A stretch of DNA of 64,000 nucleotides from contig CP085831.1 in assembly GCA_020809705.1 (NCBI GenBank), positions 3,472,001 to 3,536,000 of the forward strand. The letters run 5' to 3'. The position numbers and the translations under genes are program-made. The stretch's first letter is position 1; each line of letters starts with the position of its first letter. The notes below the pieces were generated by a model. It made no database searches. It saw nothing but the letters and a program-made list of their open reading frames with translations, and was not told the origin of the DNA. Below are positions 27,300 through 40,125 of the stretch, piece by piece. Source of the stretch: Calonectria ilicicola. Its lineage: Eukaryota > Ascomycota > Sordariomycetes > Hypocreales > Nectriaceae.

Positions 27300-27700
27300 C
27301 TGAAAGGAAACCCTGCCATTTATCAATCAGAATTCTTAGGAACATAACAGATTGGGGTACAGCCCTCGGAACTCTTCTCGTTGACATCGATTTTGTTTTG
27401 GGCAAGAAGAAGCTTGGTTACGACTTCATTGCCCGTCGAACGGCCCAAAACAATAGCGTCCAGCCGTAACCTCGCTTGTTAATATAAAATTCTGTTTGTT
27501 TTAAAAGTCTTTCGAAAATGGTCTCATTTCCAGTTCTCATGGCGTCTACTAGCTGTGTTTTGCCTTCCTGATCGTGAGCATCGACATCAGATAGCTGTGA
27601 GTGGGGCTAGCTCAACAAAGCCTTCATCGGTCCTCTGGGCCCATGTTGAGATGCAACATGTAACAATGCCGTTCCTCTGAGCCGTAAACACTCCCCTTGG
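27300..27700 (-). pseudogene. Ankyrin-repeat gene relic
   Basis: Read on the - strand from about 27690 down, the sequence encodes consecutive ankyrin units: GTALLHVASQHG, a TAG stop near 27607, then DVDAHDQEGKTQLVDAMRTG, INKRGYGWTLLFWAVRR and, after a one-base frame change near 27423, GNEVVTKLLLAQNKIDVNEK. These show the usual G-x-T-x-L...A...G and VVxxLL...DVN spacing. The stop and the frameshift make it non-functional, and no start or complete N-terminal domain is visible. A 95-codon + strand frame across the same region is a shadow. Such fragments often come from large NACHT-ankyrin proteins, but nothing here proves that parent. Confidence 0.65.
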
Positions 27701-27776
27701 GTACCGGCCCGGTAGGGTTCTGTGGAACCCTCCATGGTGGTCTCAGTGGTGGTGTCAGTTGTGGCCCAGACCTACC

Positions 27777-27809
27777 GGATATCCCACCCAATTTGGGACA
27801 ATGCGGGTC
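27777..27809. repeat. Copy 1 of a dispersed repeat
   Basis: GGATATCCCACCCAATTTGG and the next 13 bases match 45355-45387 at 27 of 33 positions. The changes are mostly transitions. It may be part of a decayed mobile element; flanks do not align obviously. Confidence 0.4.
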
Positions 27810-27923
27810 ATCCTAGAGGACCCCTCACTCCGGGGGTCTGATTACAAAAATGACCAACTCGGGCGCTCGAGGTATCCTGATGTTTCTTGACCCCTACACT
27901 TGGTTTTCGTAGAAATACGAGTT

Positions 27924-28042
27924 AGGATTTGTGGCTAGCTGAATGGTTCATTGCAACGACATGCGGCTACCTGGATTAGGCAATGCGAGGGGTTGTGGCT
28001 AGCTAAATTAGGTACGACGAGGATTTGTGGCTGGCTGAATTA
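27924..28042. repeat. Short degenerate tandem-like repeat
   Basis: The motif GGATTTGTGGCTAGCTGAAT recurs three times with small changes (about 27924, 27989 and 28021), spaced roughly 65 and 32 bp apart. No coding potential is seen. It lies in the gene-free stretch between the ankyrin relic and the gene starting at 28554. Confidence 0.5.
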
Positions 28043-28417
28043 ACCACCGTTCGACCTGGCATGGACCAATCAAGTTGAAAAATTTTTGATAGCGCTTCGT
28101 ATGCACATCTGTCTTTGAATCACAGCTGAAATGTGATACTGTGCATTAACTAGTCGATGTCTGAAAACAATAGCGCAGAATTTATGCACTTGGAAGAACC
28201 AGAGCGGCAGGGTCTATTACAGAACCAGAAGAAACGAGAATTTAGCGCATGTTTTTGGCGCTTTGGAACACAGTTGCACCCACTCTATTGGTGAGAAACC
28301 AGTGTCTAGAATGATCGAGCGTAAAACAGAAAGGTTCACATGGCGGCATTTTCTACTAGTGGCGTGTTTGTGTTCAGACACCCCAACCGACTCCGAATTA
28401 CTACAAACCTATCCAAA

Positions 28418-28426
28418 TATATAATT
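28418..28426 (+). promoter_or_regulatory. TATA-like element
   Basis: ATATATAAT lies about 130 bp before the ATG at 28554, the start of the next gene. Support is positional only. Confidence 0.3.
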
Positions 28427-28553
28427 GAGCGCGTGGTACCTGTTTAGAGCTGGACATTCGTGGCACATATTAGAAATTTTGCCTTTCATTTTGGAATCAA
28501 GTTTTTAGTCCATTACCAACAACCTGAGCTGTAGCTCGCTATTCCGAGGCACA

Positions 28554-31394
28554 ATGAACTTTGAAACGACCTTGAAGGAAAAAAAGACATTGGATAATTG
28601 CGGGAACTCGACTGTTTCCAAAAGCAAATCAGACCTAATATGGCGTAGGTTACCCTGCAAAACGCTCATTTTATCTTTCTATGACTAATGTGAGACCATT
28701 TCCAGATATAATCAAACCAGTCGAGCACTCCTTGCGTGTAACCAACGATGGGATTCTGAATTTTCGTGAGGATGAGCACAACCCATTCAAAAGCCCCTTA
28801 TATGATGAAGAAGAAGCATATTGGGGTGAGTGAATCAGAAAACGCTTAATGTATCACTCAAGACTAATGCATGTCTCACAGGAGGCTTGGCTGTAGATGA
28901 AGATCAAATGGGTATGATACCACAGGCGCCATGCGAAAACTCACAAGAAAAGCCAGATGAGAAATTACAGCCAGAAGAGGAGTTACAGCCAGAAGAGGAG
29001 TTACACCCAGAAGAGGAATTAAAGCCAGAAGAGGAGTTACACCCAGAAGAGGAGTTACACCCAGAAGAGGAATTACACCTAGACCAAGAACGGCGAAAAT
29101 CAAGAAGGCTAGCAGGAGGATTATTTCCCCTTGTCTGTCAGATATCAAGCCAGTCAAAGAGTAAGGTCAAAAACGCCATCGAAATCAAGAATGATGGGGG
29201 CACCCAGAGCAAGCAAGTTGTCCGAAGTGACAAGATTGCTGTTGTCACGGAGGCCCCGGCCAATTATAACCCCAAATCTTTTGAAGAGGTATACTCTATA
29301 TTCAACTTACTGATCATAATCTACAACTAACGGACTCCTATCAGCCTTACGAGTATAAAGTGTTCACGTACGGGTTTGCTAAGGCAAAGCTCGCAAAAAA
29401 GAAGAATCATGAAGAAATGCAGTTTATTTTTACAGGTGGGAGCAACCCTCGTTCAGAATACGTCATTAAAAACGCATTCGTCACTTTCGATGAGTTACGC
29501 GATCGCATTGCAATCAACTCCCAGGATTGCAACGCCACTACAAAGTACGCACTCGACTTGCTTACCTTCCTTGCCCATACAACTGTCCCACAAGTCCGCG
29601 ACAGAATCCTCGAGAAGATTCTCCAAAGTAAGCCTACCAACTCTCTCGGGGGGTTTAACCTCCAGCAATGGCAAGATACAAACATGACGCAACTTATTCG
29701 AAATAAATTCAACGGATCGCATCTTGTGGTAAGCGATACTGCAGGTAATCTGGTTGATTTCTCCAAGAGGACCCAAAACAAGGATGTTAATGACGCGTCA
29801 ATGTTTCCGGATATCGAGGGTGGCCATGGAGGCAAAGAGTTTGTCAATCTAAGTGTCAACTTCCTCGTAAATCTACTCCAGCCAAGCATGAGCGAGGTGG
29901 AAAATCTGGTCACGAACATCCCGAGATACATTTTCAAGCGTTGGTGCCGTATGTCTTCCATCAATCCCAATTTTATAGCTATTCCAAAATGTTGTCCCCA
30001 ACAAAAGTGGCTAACGGCTAATCCAATCAACCAGAGGTAACATATACTGCTGCTCTAGCAGACAAAGAGCCAAGTTCTGTCAACGCGCGATTTTGGACAG
30101 TCCCCCCAGACCTTGGAATCAGCTTTACTTATGTGCTCAATCCAGAGGTGCAGACTGCTATTGGAAAGATTAAAAATGACTCTTTCATCCCCGTCCCAAA
30201 GCGTATCCTAGATGCTGCTAAGAAGTTTTCCGAAGGCTATTTTGATGAATGTTGGACGAATGCCATCCGTGTTGCCCATCAACGAACGAACAAGACCACT
30301 GTGGAGAATGAAGGCATTGGCAAGGTGGTAAAAAGCCCTCGCTGCAACGAGACTCCGCCTAACAGCTTTCTACTCGGAAGTCATCCTCAAGGATTTTATA
30401 CTGTTTGGGTTTCAGACACTCACAAACAGAAGATGGTCGGCAAGGGATACCGTGGGTTTTCGGACCCGAGAAAGACTCCAGGTCAAGACTTCAAGCAGAA
30501 AGGCAAAGAAATTCAGTCTCAAATAGACAAAGTGGCAAAGCAGAAGGACCTAAAGGCATCTGAAAGGACAGAAACTTCGATCACATCGACGCGGATCCAG
30601 ACTGCTAAGGCATGGCCTCGCTGTAAGACTCAGAATTCGGTGATGGGGGGCAAAAGCGCAGCCCAGGTAGGTGGGCTACCCGATACAAGACGTTTCGTAC
30701 TAAGGCGGGAATAGATTGCCCAAGAATATTTCAATTTCAAGGAAACCCGGTCTGCTGAGGTGAGTTAGGTATCTTCATTGAGGGTCGTCTGTGCTAAACC
30801 ATGGTTCATGTTTTAGTGGCTTCATCGCTCTGCGTACTCGTACGGTGGCATCGGGTCGGGAGACCCTGACACCTCTCAATGTGCTGGAAATCTGGTGTTT
30901 GGAACATATGAGTGCAACACTGAAATGATCAGGTAATAACTGCTGATATACAACCACGGGCACTTCATAATGGTTAACTAACTCTATTCAAGATACGAGT
31001 CGTATCTGAAAGAACTTGTGACAGAGGCGACAAGAAGGCCAAACTAGTTCGATCTGGTGAACTAGAGCCGATCCAAAACATAAATCTTCAAACAACGTTG
31101 CTGTATTCAGATACTTGGGAGGATGGATCTGTGCCATGGCTTGCTCAAACGTTGCGATATGCCTGGACAATTGATCTGCCGGGAAATTCAGGTCATCCTG
31201 TAACGAGGAGTCGTGATTTCTCCCTCTTCTCTCGAAGGTACCCTACCCGTTTTGAGGTCGACATGGATAGAGAGTTCGAGGATATTTGGTGGGATGACAA
31301 TGTCGAAGGGGTCAAACTCAGGAAATTCATTGAACTGGTATTCTACGCCCAGTCATATGATCCTTTCCACGGCTTGAAAGAAAAGATCAAATAG
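28554..31394 (+). CDS. Protein of unknown family with acidic repeats and an HNH/NUC-like C-terminal motif, frameshifted near the end
   Basis: Eight exons fit in frame: 28554-28644, 28706-28825, 28882-29288, 29345-29948, 30035-30666, 30715-30759, 30817-30932 and from 30993, all with GT...AG introns of 48-86 bp. The protein has about 800 residues. Residues ~98-140 are six copies of a P-E-E-E-L hexapeptide, followed by RRKSRRLAGG. Residues ~634-672 read WLHRSAYSYGGIGSGDPDTS, then GNLVFGTYECNTEMIRYE. The order His...GG...NLV...N..M..E resembles bba-metal (HNH/NUC) nucleases, so a nuclease role is an inference. In exon 8 the frame ends at a stop near 31046. The conserved-looking tail (DTWEDGSVPWLAQTLRYAW to FHGLKEKIK, 31098-31394) is in another frame, so one base is missing near 31020-31045. 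The gene is therefore probably damaged. I do not recognise the rest. Confidence 0.6.
28965..29072 (+). repeat. Six tandem 18-bp units encoding an acidic hexapeptide
   Basis: Six 18-bp units (TTACAGCCAGAAGAGGAG and close variants) start at 28965, 28983, 29001, 29019, 29037 and 29055, with a degenerate seventh at 29073. Each encodes L-(Q/H/K)-P-E-E-E in the third exon of the 28554 gene. Nearly identical units suggest recent slippage, and the copy number may vary between strains. Confidence 0.9.
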
Positions 31395-32018
31395 CACAAG
31401 AGTCTCAAAGCACTGTGGTGTAATCTTTTATTTCGTTAAACAAGCTTTTGCAAATTACTTTGGATTGGTAGATTGAATCAAATCAGAAGTTCCTCTTTCC
31501 TTCGTTTCCCACTATATTGATATCACAAGAGTCACCCCAATTGTATACAGATACGACGATCACTTTTAGAAAATACAAGATCCTGTCTGATCTATCTTAT
31601 TCAAGCTAAGGAACGAAAGATTTGTACTGTGGATGGTAAAGATAGGGGAATCGTCGGTGTCATATGGCTTCTCTTTTTTCTTTTTTTGGGAGGGGGGGGG
31701 TTTGGCTATCGCACTTGAATTCTTTCAGCTGCTGGACGCTTGGGTTTGGATAACGGCGTTTGCCATAGTTGCTAAAACACCTAGGAATATATAAAACGCT
31801 GAAGAGTGCCATAGACAGTTAAAAGGATAGGCGGATGTTTAGCGAAACTCATGGTGTCTTTTTCTCTAATATGTATAATTAAAGAGTATTAAGTTGATTT
31901 TTGGTCGCATTAACTCACCATGGTCGCGTTGGCGCCCCTTCTTGGCCGAGTTGACGCTTGCACTGAAAGGTATATAGTATTCTTTAGAGTATATGACAGT
32001 AATTTACTATTTATTGAT
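31395..32018. other. Intergenic up to the second AT-rich block, no gene seen
   Basis: Holds a T/C tract followed by a run of Gs near 31670-31702. No gene or RNA is recognised. Confidence 0.5.
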
Positions 32019-32330
32019 AAATAGCTATGTTTGTTCCCCGCCGGGGAAAGCTAGCATTAAAGTGGTGTATTATGAAGTGTTTATTAATTCTTTGTTAAGA
32101 TATATATAAAATCCTCTTATCCTATTAATTATTTAAATTTCTTTTTTTTTAAATAGTACTACTAGATCTATTAGTTAATTTAATTTTTAATTGGTTATAT
32201 TAATTATAATTAATATATTTAATAATATTTAAAGTAAGAATTAATAATTATTTAAAAGTCTTAAGAAATTAAGTTTTAAAAGATTTAAAGTTATATTATT
32301 ATTTTTATTTAATTTAATAAATAAGATTAT

Positions 32331-32493
32331 TGATACGGTAGGATTAGAACAGTAGGGGTCTTAATAATATATAGTAGAAAGGTTGATATCTTCTTCTTTA
32401 TCTACCTTAATAATAGGCTTATATATGCCTTCTAAAGGTATTTAAAGTATATACTTATAAGATTTTATATATATTAATATTATTTTTATATTA
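32331..32493 (-). repeat. LTR, left copy
   Basis: 163 bp, aligning without gaps to 39963-40125. The first ~30 bp (TGATACGGTAGG...) keep G and C. The inner end is converted to ...TATTTTTATATTA, where the right copy reads ...CATTTCCGTATCA. Confidence 0.9.
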
Positions 32494-35400
32494 TATTTTA
32501 ATATATTTAAGAAATTATTTATTATTTTTAATAATTAAAATATTATATATTTTTTTTTATTTTAAATTTTTATATTTTATATAATTCTTTTTTTAATTTA
32601 TTTAAATAATAATTTTATTTTTAAAAGATTATTCTTTAAATCTTTTTATAAAAGGATTTAAGCTAGATCTTAGATTAATAATTAGTAAAGGAGTTTTATA
32701 TAATTATTTTAATTATTACTTAGGAAGATCTAAGCTTATATTATCTTTTTATTAGTTTAGCTTAGGATATTTATAAAGTCTTTTAGATTATTATTTTAAT
32801 AGTAAGATGGTTCTGTCTCCTTCTTTAGCTATTGGTAAGAGGATCTTGCAGGGTTGGTCTGGTTTCCTCTTGCCTGGTGATTCTTCTGGGCTAGGAGTGA
32901 TGATAGGGGCTTTGGCTTGTTTTTTATTGTGATTTTGAAGTTATTGGGCTAGTTAAAGGATATTGCTTTTAGGAGCTTATTGATATTAAAATTCTATAAT
33001 TAGGTTTAGATTGATATTCTTTGTTTAGATCTATATAGTTTAGTAATATTTATAATCTTTTTAATTTATTTAATATTTTTTTATAATTATTAAATTATAT
33101 TTATTAATATATTGGTTTTTTTAGTTAAGGATTTTATTTATTTTATATTAATTAGTTTTATTATTTTTAAAAATTAGTTTAGGTTTTTTAATTAGAAGTT
33201 ATTAGTATAAGCTAATATAAGCTATTAGTATAAGATTATTAAATATATTTTTATATTATTTAATAAATTTAGCTTATATATTAAATTATTAATTATTCTT
33301 TTAATTATAAATAAGCTTAATTATTACTATAATTATTTATATAATAGCTTATTTAATAAATAATATTTATAATATAATTATAAGTAGATCTTATTATTAA
33401 CCTTAAATTAGATTAATTAATATTTAATATTATATTATCTTTTTATCTTAACTATTATAAAATCTATAATTAATTATACTTTCTTCTAAATAGCTTCTCT
33501 TAGAAATAATAGATCTATATTTTCTATTATTAATTATATTAATTTTATTAAGCTTTAAAAAGTAATTTTATAGATGAATTTATATATAAAAGTTCTAATT
33601 ATAATATTAAATACTTTATTTAAATTTTATAATAATATAAGTAGGATATATAATTAATCTTTTATTAGATACTTTATATAATAAAAGTATATTACTATTT
33701 TAATTATTTAATTATATCTTTTTACTAATCTATTAGCTTATAGATAATATATTATTATTATTACTATTTTTATTCTAAAACTTATCTATAGATCTCTTTA
33801 AAATTTTAAATTAAATTTACTATTATAATCTAAAATAATAACTTTTGGTATACTTTAATTAAAGAGTATAAATTATTAAGCTAATATAATTATCTACTTT
33901 TTATTTATATATTTAATAAATTCTAGGATTAATAAGCATTTTTTATTTATTATATAAATAATTATTATTAATTAATTATAGATATTTTATCTTTTTAATA
34001 TTTATAATAATCCTTTTATTAATATTAATAGGAGTTTAATAATAAAATCTATTATTATTATGTATATAAATAAAATTAAAGATCTATTTAATAAATAATT
34101 TTTAATAGTTTATTAATAATTAATTTATCTAAAATAATATATTTTATATTTATAAATATACTTTCTAGCTTATTATATTAAATTTTTAATATAAAGATTA
34201 GATAGCTTTTTTAATATTCTTTCTTTACTAAAATAATACTAATTATTATAAACTATTTTTAAGAATTTATTAATTATAAAATAAAAAATATAAAACTTAT
34301 AATATCCAAATTAACTATAATAATATAAAAATCCTTTATATAATTTAAAATATATTCTATACTTTAAAATATTTATAATATCTTTATTATTAAATATTAA
34401 AAGATTTAAAATCTCTTTTCCTATTATTATATTAATAATCTTTATATAATATATATTATTAAAATATCTCTCTTAAAACTTCCTCTTAAACTTCTTTATT
34501 ATTAAGACTTTTATCATTACTAATATATTATTCAAGACTATATAATTAGATTATAGCTATACTTGATTCCTATTGGTCTTTAGAGTTACTAAGTGGCTTA
34601 ATATATTTAAAATAAAGTTCTTCTCTTTTAAAAGGTAGTATATATTAAGTTTATATTTTAATAAGTAGATTAAAGTAATTATTAATTTATAATTTACTTA
34701 GTTTATATTAGATATAATAAGTATAATTTTCTTTATAATTTATTTTATTATAAAATAATTTATAAAGGTAATTATTAGGTATATTAATAATTAGATATAT
34801 ATATATATAATCTTTTAATTACCTATACTAAATATACTACCTTTAGTTCTAATAAGTTATAGTTTCTTTCTACTAAATTAAGAGTGTAATTTAAGAAGTA
34901 AATAGGTTTTATTATTATTATTAAAATATATAATATTCTATTTTATTTATAATTATTCTTAAAATAAAAAAATACTACTTTAAAGCTTTATTAAATACTT
35001 ATATTTATTTAAAAATATAATTTTTTATTTTATTTAAAGTAAAAGAATATTTTTATATTAATTACTTTATATTAGATTACTTTAAATATAAATCTTTCTT
35101 TCTTTATAAAATTATAATATATTATATAAATATAAGCTTTTTATTTATTAAGATTTTTATTAATTACTTTACTTTATTTATATTTTACTTTTAATAATAT
35201 AATCTTATATTTTTATAAAGGCTTTATAAGCTAAGTATAATATAGAATAAAATACCTAATATATTTTATAACTTTAATATACTACTTTAAAGCTAATAAT
35301 TAAACTAAGAACTCCAATTTTATAAATAATACAATCTACTCCTTTATAATAATTAAATTAAAAGTATTTACTTAAAAACTAAGTATCTATATATTAAAAT

Positions 35401-38400
35401 ATCTAATTTAACTCTTTTTAAAAAAGATAATAATATTCTTTTTTAAAAAATTTAAATAGCTTTTATAAATATCTAAGATACTCTTCTTTTATTTTAAAGA
35501 AGATTATAATATTATTAATAAAAACTCTATAGAATTTATAATATAGGTGTAATAGATAGTCTATATACTATTATATATATACTAAGAAGTTCTAGAATCT
35601 TATTAAAGCAACTATTAATTACTTTAACCTTTAATAACTAATTATTATAAAATAATTATAATACTTTAATCTTATTTTAAATTAAAAGAAAAATAATAAT
35701 ATATTAATAGCTATAATATACTAGGCCTCTTAAAATACCTAGATAATATCTTCCTATTTTAATAGTAGGTAATTATCTAGGATAATAATCTTATTAAGGA
35801 TATATAGATCTATTACTATTTTTCCTTTTAATTCCCTATTAATTATTTTTTATATAATAAAGATAAGTATTATAAATAAGATTAGTTCTTTAACCTATTT
35901 TAATTTATTTTATTAATAGAGTTTATTGAACTTTATATTAATAAATTATTAATCTTTTAAGCTAGATAGGTAGGGGTACTAGAAGATAATTTATTTATAT
36001 TAATTATTAATAAGTAGTATTTATAGCTCTTTATCTTCTAGTACTTCTACTAAGCTTATATTATTTTATAATTAAGTATACTTTTTTATTAAAGCTTTAA
36101 TCTTTTTAATAAAGTAATTATTTTAATTATAAATATATATTTTTTTTATTATAATAATTTTAAAAAGATTAAATATTTATTAAATATATATTTAATATAA
36201 AATATTTAATTATTTTTTAAATATTAAAATAAATTTCTTAGTAATCTTATTATTTATTTTAATAATAATAGTTTTTAATTCTTATATAAGGTATATTATT
36301 ACTTTTAAAAATAATTTCCTTCTTTACTTCTAAAGTAGCTTAGCTATATATATATTAGTAAAAATAATATTATTAAATAATCTTATAATTATATTAACTA
36401 CTATTAATTAATTCTAGTTTACTTTATAATCACTAATAATAACTATTATATTAATTAAAATAAATATAAACTTAAATCTTATAATACTTATCTATAATAA
36501 AAATATACCCTTTTCTTTAGATACTATATTTAGAGCTTTATTTCTAAATATTATATAGATTATAATTATAATTATAAATACTTGGATCTATATAATGATT
36601 ATAAATACTTACTTCTTCTTATATTTAATAATATTATTAAGCTTTTGCTTCTAATAAAGCTTAATAGTCTTTTTAAAGTTATTAATAATTATAATCCTAG
36701 TTAAAGTATTATAATTAATTATTATATTTATTATATATTTAATAAAGATATAAAATATAAATATTTAATTTTTAAGAATTTTTTTTAAGTTGTTAATATA
36801 ATATATACTTGCTTTATAAGAATAATTATATCTTTAATTACTTTAATTTATTAAATTATATTTTTCTTTAAATAATTAATATAATATAAAATATAGAAGT
36901 TATTTAGAGTATTATAATAAAACTATCTTTATAATATAATAATATTAATTTTATAAAGATTTAAGAAACTATTCTTAAAAAAAGCCTTTAATTTAAATCT
37001 ATCTTATACTTATATATTAATTATAAACTTTATTATTTACTTAATAATTTTATTAATATTTATTTCTTTAATAAATATATTAAAGATTATTTATTTATTA
37101 ATTTAGATTATATTATTAATACTATTAATAAATATTAAAATTCTTTATTTTATAATATAATTAAATAATTATAATAGCTCTTTATTAATTATAAAATTTC
37201 TATATCTTATATTAATATAAATTTTCTTTTCTTTCTTATTATCCTTATTAACTTTAATCTTAATATATATATAAGTATAGTATATATTACTTATTTTTAT
37301 TCTTTTATATAAGATAAATAGCTTATTTATAAGTAATAATTATTTAGATTTCTTCCTTCTAGATCTTTAATATTCTTTATTAAGGTATATAAAAAATTTA
37401 TTATAAAAAAAGAAGTCCTATTTATAGCCCTTATAATATATTTCTTTAAGAAGAATTATAAATACTTCTTTAACTAATTTTATAGATTTTATATAGATAT
37501 TAATATATATATATTCTTTAAGGAGGATTAAGGAATTAAAGATATACTTATATTAAGTATACTTATTCTTTCCTTAGGCGCTTTATAAGACCTATCCTTA
37601 TAATAATATATAATATCTATCCTAAGAAATTTTAAAAATAGTAGACTTATTAAAGCTTAATTCACTCTCCTTAAAACTAGATTTTGATTCTTAATTAGCA
37701 AGTTCCTTCTTAATAAGATATTTACTTTTAGATTTTGCCTTTTTATTTTTATATAAGCTATTTTTAGTAGAATACTATTATTCCTAAGATTAGTTCTAAT
37801 TCTTATATTACTTATCTTTATAATAATAATTATAATTATAATTATTTAATTATTTATTATTTTAATAAGTATAATATTTTTATTTATTAATATTATTATA
37901 CTTTCTTTTATAATATAATTATTAATTATTTTAATACTTTTATTAAAAGTTTATTTATTTATTTTTAAATATTATTATATTAATATTCTTCTTTTAATCT
38001 TTATAATTCTAAATAAATTTAATAATAATTATCTTAGATATTAAAACCTATAATAAATATACAATCTTATAATTAATAAATAGAAAGATTATTTTAAGAA
38101 TCTCTCTATTTATCTATATTCTAGTTTATTTAATAAGCTTAGCCTTATACTATACCTAAAGAAGAAGAAATATATCTTATTAAATAGAGTTAAGTATATA
38201 TTTCTTAGTTATATATTCTTCCAATAAATCTAACTCCTAGAGCTTAAATTATCTTATAAGATCTTAATAAAAGTAAAAGATAAAGCCCTTTATAATCTTA
38301 ACTTACTTTTTATTACTAAGCTTCTTTATTAATTATTTATAAATTATATTTTAAAATATTATAAAATAATACTTTTAAAAAAATCTTTATTAAATTATTT

Positions 38401-39962
38401 AAAAATTTTAAAATATATATAAAAAAGATTAATATTAATATAAAGTTATTTATTTTATATAATAATAAATTTTTATTTTTTAAAATTTTTAAAATTTAAA
38501 TTAAAAATTTTAATAATATTATATTTAACTTATTTTCTATTTATTTAATTACTTATTAAAAGTAATATATAAGATTAAATATATTATAATAAATTAAAGC
38601 TTATATTTAAAAAGTTTAATAAACTAGAAGAAGGTAATAAATTACTTAAATAATTATTATTATTATATTTAACTTATAATTATATTAATTTATAATAATA
38701 CTTATTTAAATAAGCTAGGGTTTATAATCTTTTATTATTAGAGATATTTAAGCTAAAGTATACTAAGCTTCTTCTTTAAATTAATTAGATTAATTAGATA
38801 AAGTAATTAGCTTTTTTTAGACTAAAAGAATTATTTTATTATTTAGGTTCTTATTTATTTATAAAGATTAGATTTTTTAGAATAAGTAAATTAAATATAA
38901 TAATATTTATAGATATATTATTAAACTATAATATCTTATTAAAAAGGATTATAAAAAATCTAAAGAAATTTAAAAATATAATATATTTAATAACTTTTTA
39001 TCTTTAAATTACTAAAATATCTAAATATTAAATCTTAATTTAAAATATATTAATTAAAATAATAATATTTTAATAATTTTATTTAATAATATTATTTATA
39101 TAATCTTTTATTTATTAAATAAAAATAATATTTTAAAAAATAAATTTATTAAAAATCTTTATTAATTATTTTTTAAATATTAATTTATTATAATAAACTT
39201 CTTATCTTATAATTCTTCTTACTTCCTTCTTATTTAAAAATTAATCTTTATATTATTTATTAAATTCTATAATAAATACTCTTTAATTAACAATCTTAAC
39301 TCTTTAAGGCTCTAGCTAGGGCTAGGGGTATTATCCTTTATAGATCTTACCTCTTTATTTCTATCTTTTCTAAGGATTAGATTTATTAAGGAAGGATCTT
39401 TTTCTTTTTAGAAAAATATAGGCTTTATTAAAATTAAGGCTAAGATAATAGATTTTATTATATTATTATAAGTTTATTTAATAATAAAAAAATAATAATA
39501 TAAAAAGATATTTATTTTAAATAAATTAAAATAATAATTATAAAATATAAAATAATATTAATTAATAAAAATATAAATTTATAATTAAATTATTATAATT
39601 ATTATAAAAATTAAATAATTTATTATAATAAAAATAATATTAATAATTTTAAATTTTATTTTTATAATAAAAAAATATTTTTTATAATTTTATAAATAAT
39701 TTAAGATTATTTTATAATTTTTAATAATTAATATTTTCTTTAAATTATATAAATAATTAAATAAAATATTCTTTATATAAAAAAAATTCTAAAAAAGATT
39801 TTAAAAATAAATTTATAAAAATTATTATAAATATTTTTTTATTAATTAATTAATAAATAATTTAATAATATATTATATTAAAATATAATTTAAGATTATT
39901 TAATATAATTATCTAAAATAATATTATAATATTAATCTTAAGAAAAAATAATTACTACTATA

Positions 39963-40125
39963 TAATATAATAGGATTAAAATAATAAAGATCTTAATAAT
40001 ATATAGTAAGAAGGTTAATATCTTCTTCTCTATCTACCTTAGTAACAGGCTTATATATGTCTTCCAAGGGTGCCTAAGGCACACACTTACAGGGTTCTAT
40101 ATGTGTTGACACCATTTCCGTATCA
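39963..40125 (-). repeat. LTR, right copy
   Basis: 163 bp. The inner start is mutated (TAATATAATAGG), while the last ~85 bp, about 40040-40125, are nearly free of RIP changes and end CCGTATCA. Confidence 0.9.

Larger units (their letters stand above)
32331..40125 (-). mobile_element. LTR retrotransposon (Ty3/gypsy-like RT), RIP-mutated
   Basis: Its 163-bp LTRs (32331-32493, 39963-40125) begin TGATACGG and end CCGTATCA, an 8-bp inverted repeat. A perfect 5-bp target duplication ATTAT lies at 32326-32330 and 40126-40130. Total length is 7795 bp. Coding is on the - strand: about 35950-35450 reads ELKGKIVIDLYILNKIIILD, then DNYLLL, and FYRVFINNIIIFFKIKEEYL, a mutated gypsy-type RT with IDD changed to INN. 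Integrase should lie toward the left and gag toward the right, but both are too mutated for me to delimit. No open frame survives. Confidence 0.88.

Noticed and set aside
27182..27469. 95-codon + strand open frame
   Set aside because: Ankyrin units are readable on the opposite strand; this frame has no domain.
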